This document shows, piece by piece, positions 62,317 to 64,000 of a DNA stretch of 64,000 nucleotides. A model generated the notes under the pieces. That model searched no databases, was not told the DNA's origin, and saw only the letters and a program-made list of their open reading frames with translations. The translations under genes were made by a program, and so were the position numbers. Each line of letters starts with the position of its first letter. Position 1 is the first letter of the stretch. Origin of the DNA: Paratinospora sagittata (lineage: Eukaryota > Streptophyta > Magnoliopsida > Ranunculales > Menispermaceae); contig CM069593.1 of the NCBI GenBank assembly GCA_035771175.1, forward strand, positions 47,718,054 through 47,782,053, written 5' to 3'.

Positions 62317-64000
62317 CTGTTGTTTTAGATAAAGAAACTTCAAATGCCAAGGCTTACATAAACCTACTATATAATCAAGCAAGGTGAACAATGCTAAAGA
62401 TATTGTTTACAGTGCAATATGCATGTGGCTTCCATCCAACCTGCTTGTGAGTTAACATAAACATGTGTAAGATACAGCTAACCCAGTTGTCTTCAATCAG
62501 ACCAACAAAAAAATCTGTGAGACTAACCTTACAAACATGAATGATCAGAGTATACCGCATTCCTTTTTGAAAAAAAAAAAAGTATGCTGCATTCTATTGT
62601 CATATGAACAGATGAATTCCAACTCTGAGATCAACCAGTAATCATGTCCCTCAATGACTATCAGGTTTATGGAGAACATAAGTTAATGCAGAAATTGGAT
62701 GTGTATACTTCCAACTTAAAATTTTCTTGTGCATTTGGTAAAAGTAAAAACATTAAAAGGTAAAATTAGAAATAGTCAAAAGATGGTATGAATAGCCCCA
62801 ATCATTACAAATCTTACCTAAATGCATAATCACAATTTTGTAAGAAAATATTAATTTGGAAAGCCAAAATGATTTATTTTCTAAAACTTGTGTCATGTGT
62901 GTGCATTGCATGTGAATAGTTTAATATATTGTTTAGATTAATAATAAAAGAACTGTATAATATTTTACAAAGATTAATTCTACTAATGAAAAAGTATCAA
63001 TAGAAATCACGCATATAATAGTTTAAAATTTGATTGGTTGAGAAGGGACGTGATATGTTGGATGCGTTATGAGAATTGAATGTTGGTGTCCATTATAGAA
63101 CTTAATGGAAAACTGAAAAGAAAAATCATGAACTAGAATGGAAACAAGATAGAAATAAGAAAAATGGCTTCAAAAACAAAATGATAGGGGCATGCCTAGT
63201 TTTGCTAAAATTTACTACACAACCCCTGTTACTTTGTTGTAATAGCTTACAGTTTTTTTTTTTTTTTTTGATGGACTGGAAAAAACTTTATTTAACAAAC
63301 AAAGGAACCAAACAAAAAGGGCAATTACAACATTCCCAATACAAGTGACCAGCACTGTTAAGTTCCATCAAATCCAAAATATTTCTTGGAATTTCAAAAG
63401 GAGAAAAGAGAATTTCCCCCTCCATTTGCAGAAGAGCTGCAAGACAATCCACTACTTGATACCTTCTTCGAGGCAATGAACAACCTTAAGTTCCCTAGCT
63501 TTCAACTTAGAATATTTATAATAACATGATCAAGTGGATTTTCTCTTTATAATAGTATAGATTCATTTTGATACCTGTAACTTGGCAACATCCCAAGTGA
63601 GTGTTTTCCCTATATGATTTAGAACAACTTACACTTGATTTTATGAAGAAATATGACAAGAAGACCAAGCTGTGGAAATTCTGAGTCAAGTCAGTTTGAC
63701 TAGGTCAACCCATGCCCATGCATATCTAACTCGGTCAAGTTTCTATTTTTGAGGCATTCTCGTCTTTTTTTTAACCTTTTTCTATTTAGATCTTTTTTGT
63801 TACCATTTTAAAGAAGTTTCTATTTTTCCTTCAAGGTAATTAGAAAATATCTAGAAGCGTCTGAATAGAGTTGTGATAGAATTTAAAAGTTGCTATAGTA
63901 TTATTCAATTAATTCAAGCATCAATTATTACTCTCTTTGAAAATAAAATTCAGTTTCTTAGTTCTTTATTTTTTATCTTTCTCTTGATGCCATTGGTACA
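62317..64000 (-). other. Intron of the isoprenylcysteine methyltransferase gene, truncated by the window edge
   Basis: No coding exon was recognised. The tract is AT-rich with a probable retroposed fragment at 63253-63480. Confidence 0.4.
63253..63480 (-). mobile_element. Retroposed fragment with poly(A) tail (possible)
   Basis: On the minus strand a 62-residue open frame of unknown family (contains RRRYQVVDCLAALLQMEG) is followed by an AATAAAG signal and, about 20 bases later, a run of 17 A (63253-63269). This looks like the 3' end of a retrotransposed transcript or LINE. The 5' end and target duplication were not found. Confidence 0.4.

Noticed and set aside
1..64000. A new multi-gene defence or metabolic system
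   Set aside because: The recognisable genes belong to known plant families without functional linkage; unexplained stretches look like decayed transposons or AT-rich spacer.

Overview
The window is nuclear DNA of a flowering plant, most likely a eudicot. It is AT-rich, with long GT-AG introns, spliced genes of plant-type families and many dispersed transposon fragments. The sequence alone does not identify the species. Every recognisable host gene lies on the minus strand.

Layout: (1) 668-2160 is the 5' end of a secreted family-3 glycoside hydrolase gene that runs off the left edge. (2) 6224-18388 is an apparently intact ten-exon aldehyde oxidase gene (AO1; 1351 codons when joined). (3) 20000-31897 is a second aldehyde oxidase copy (AO2) in tandem. 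It keeps all ten exon positions but is clearly a pseudogene: out-of-frame start, two nonsense codons, frameshifts, a lost splice acceptor, a lost Fe-S cysteine and two insertions inside exons. (4) 31.9-41 kb is a transposon-rich stretch with a CT-rich tract, a solo-LTR-like element, a Mutator-type transposase relic, a fold-back element and probable hAT debris. (5) About 41645-41862 is a MIR166 precursor, minus strand, with a well-paired miRNA/miRNA* duplex. (6) 45887-56288 is a ten-exon ankyrin-repeat plus RCC1-repeat gene (1089 codons when joined), with a 5' UTR exon near 59.2-59.3 kb. (7) 62226-62316 is the last coding exon of a probable isoprenylcysteine carboxyl methyltransferase gene entering from the right.

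The genes do not form an operon or an obvious joint pathway; apart from the aldehyde oxidase pair they look like ordinary plant neighbours. The coherent story is evolutionary. A segment of about 12 kb was duplicated in tandem (offset about 13.8 kb); one copy stayed open and the other decayed, while different transposons entered each copy after the duplication. Three hAT-like non-autonomous elements have exact 8-bp target duplications and different terminal inverted repeats. RTE-type LINE 3' ends with TTGAG-rich tails sit in introns at four places. I found no CRISPR array, tRNA or rRNA gene, and no convincing new molecular system.
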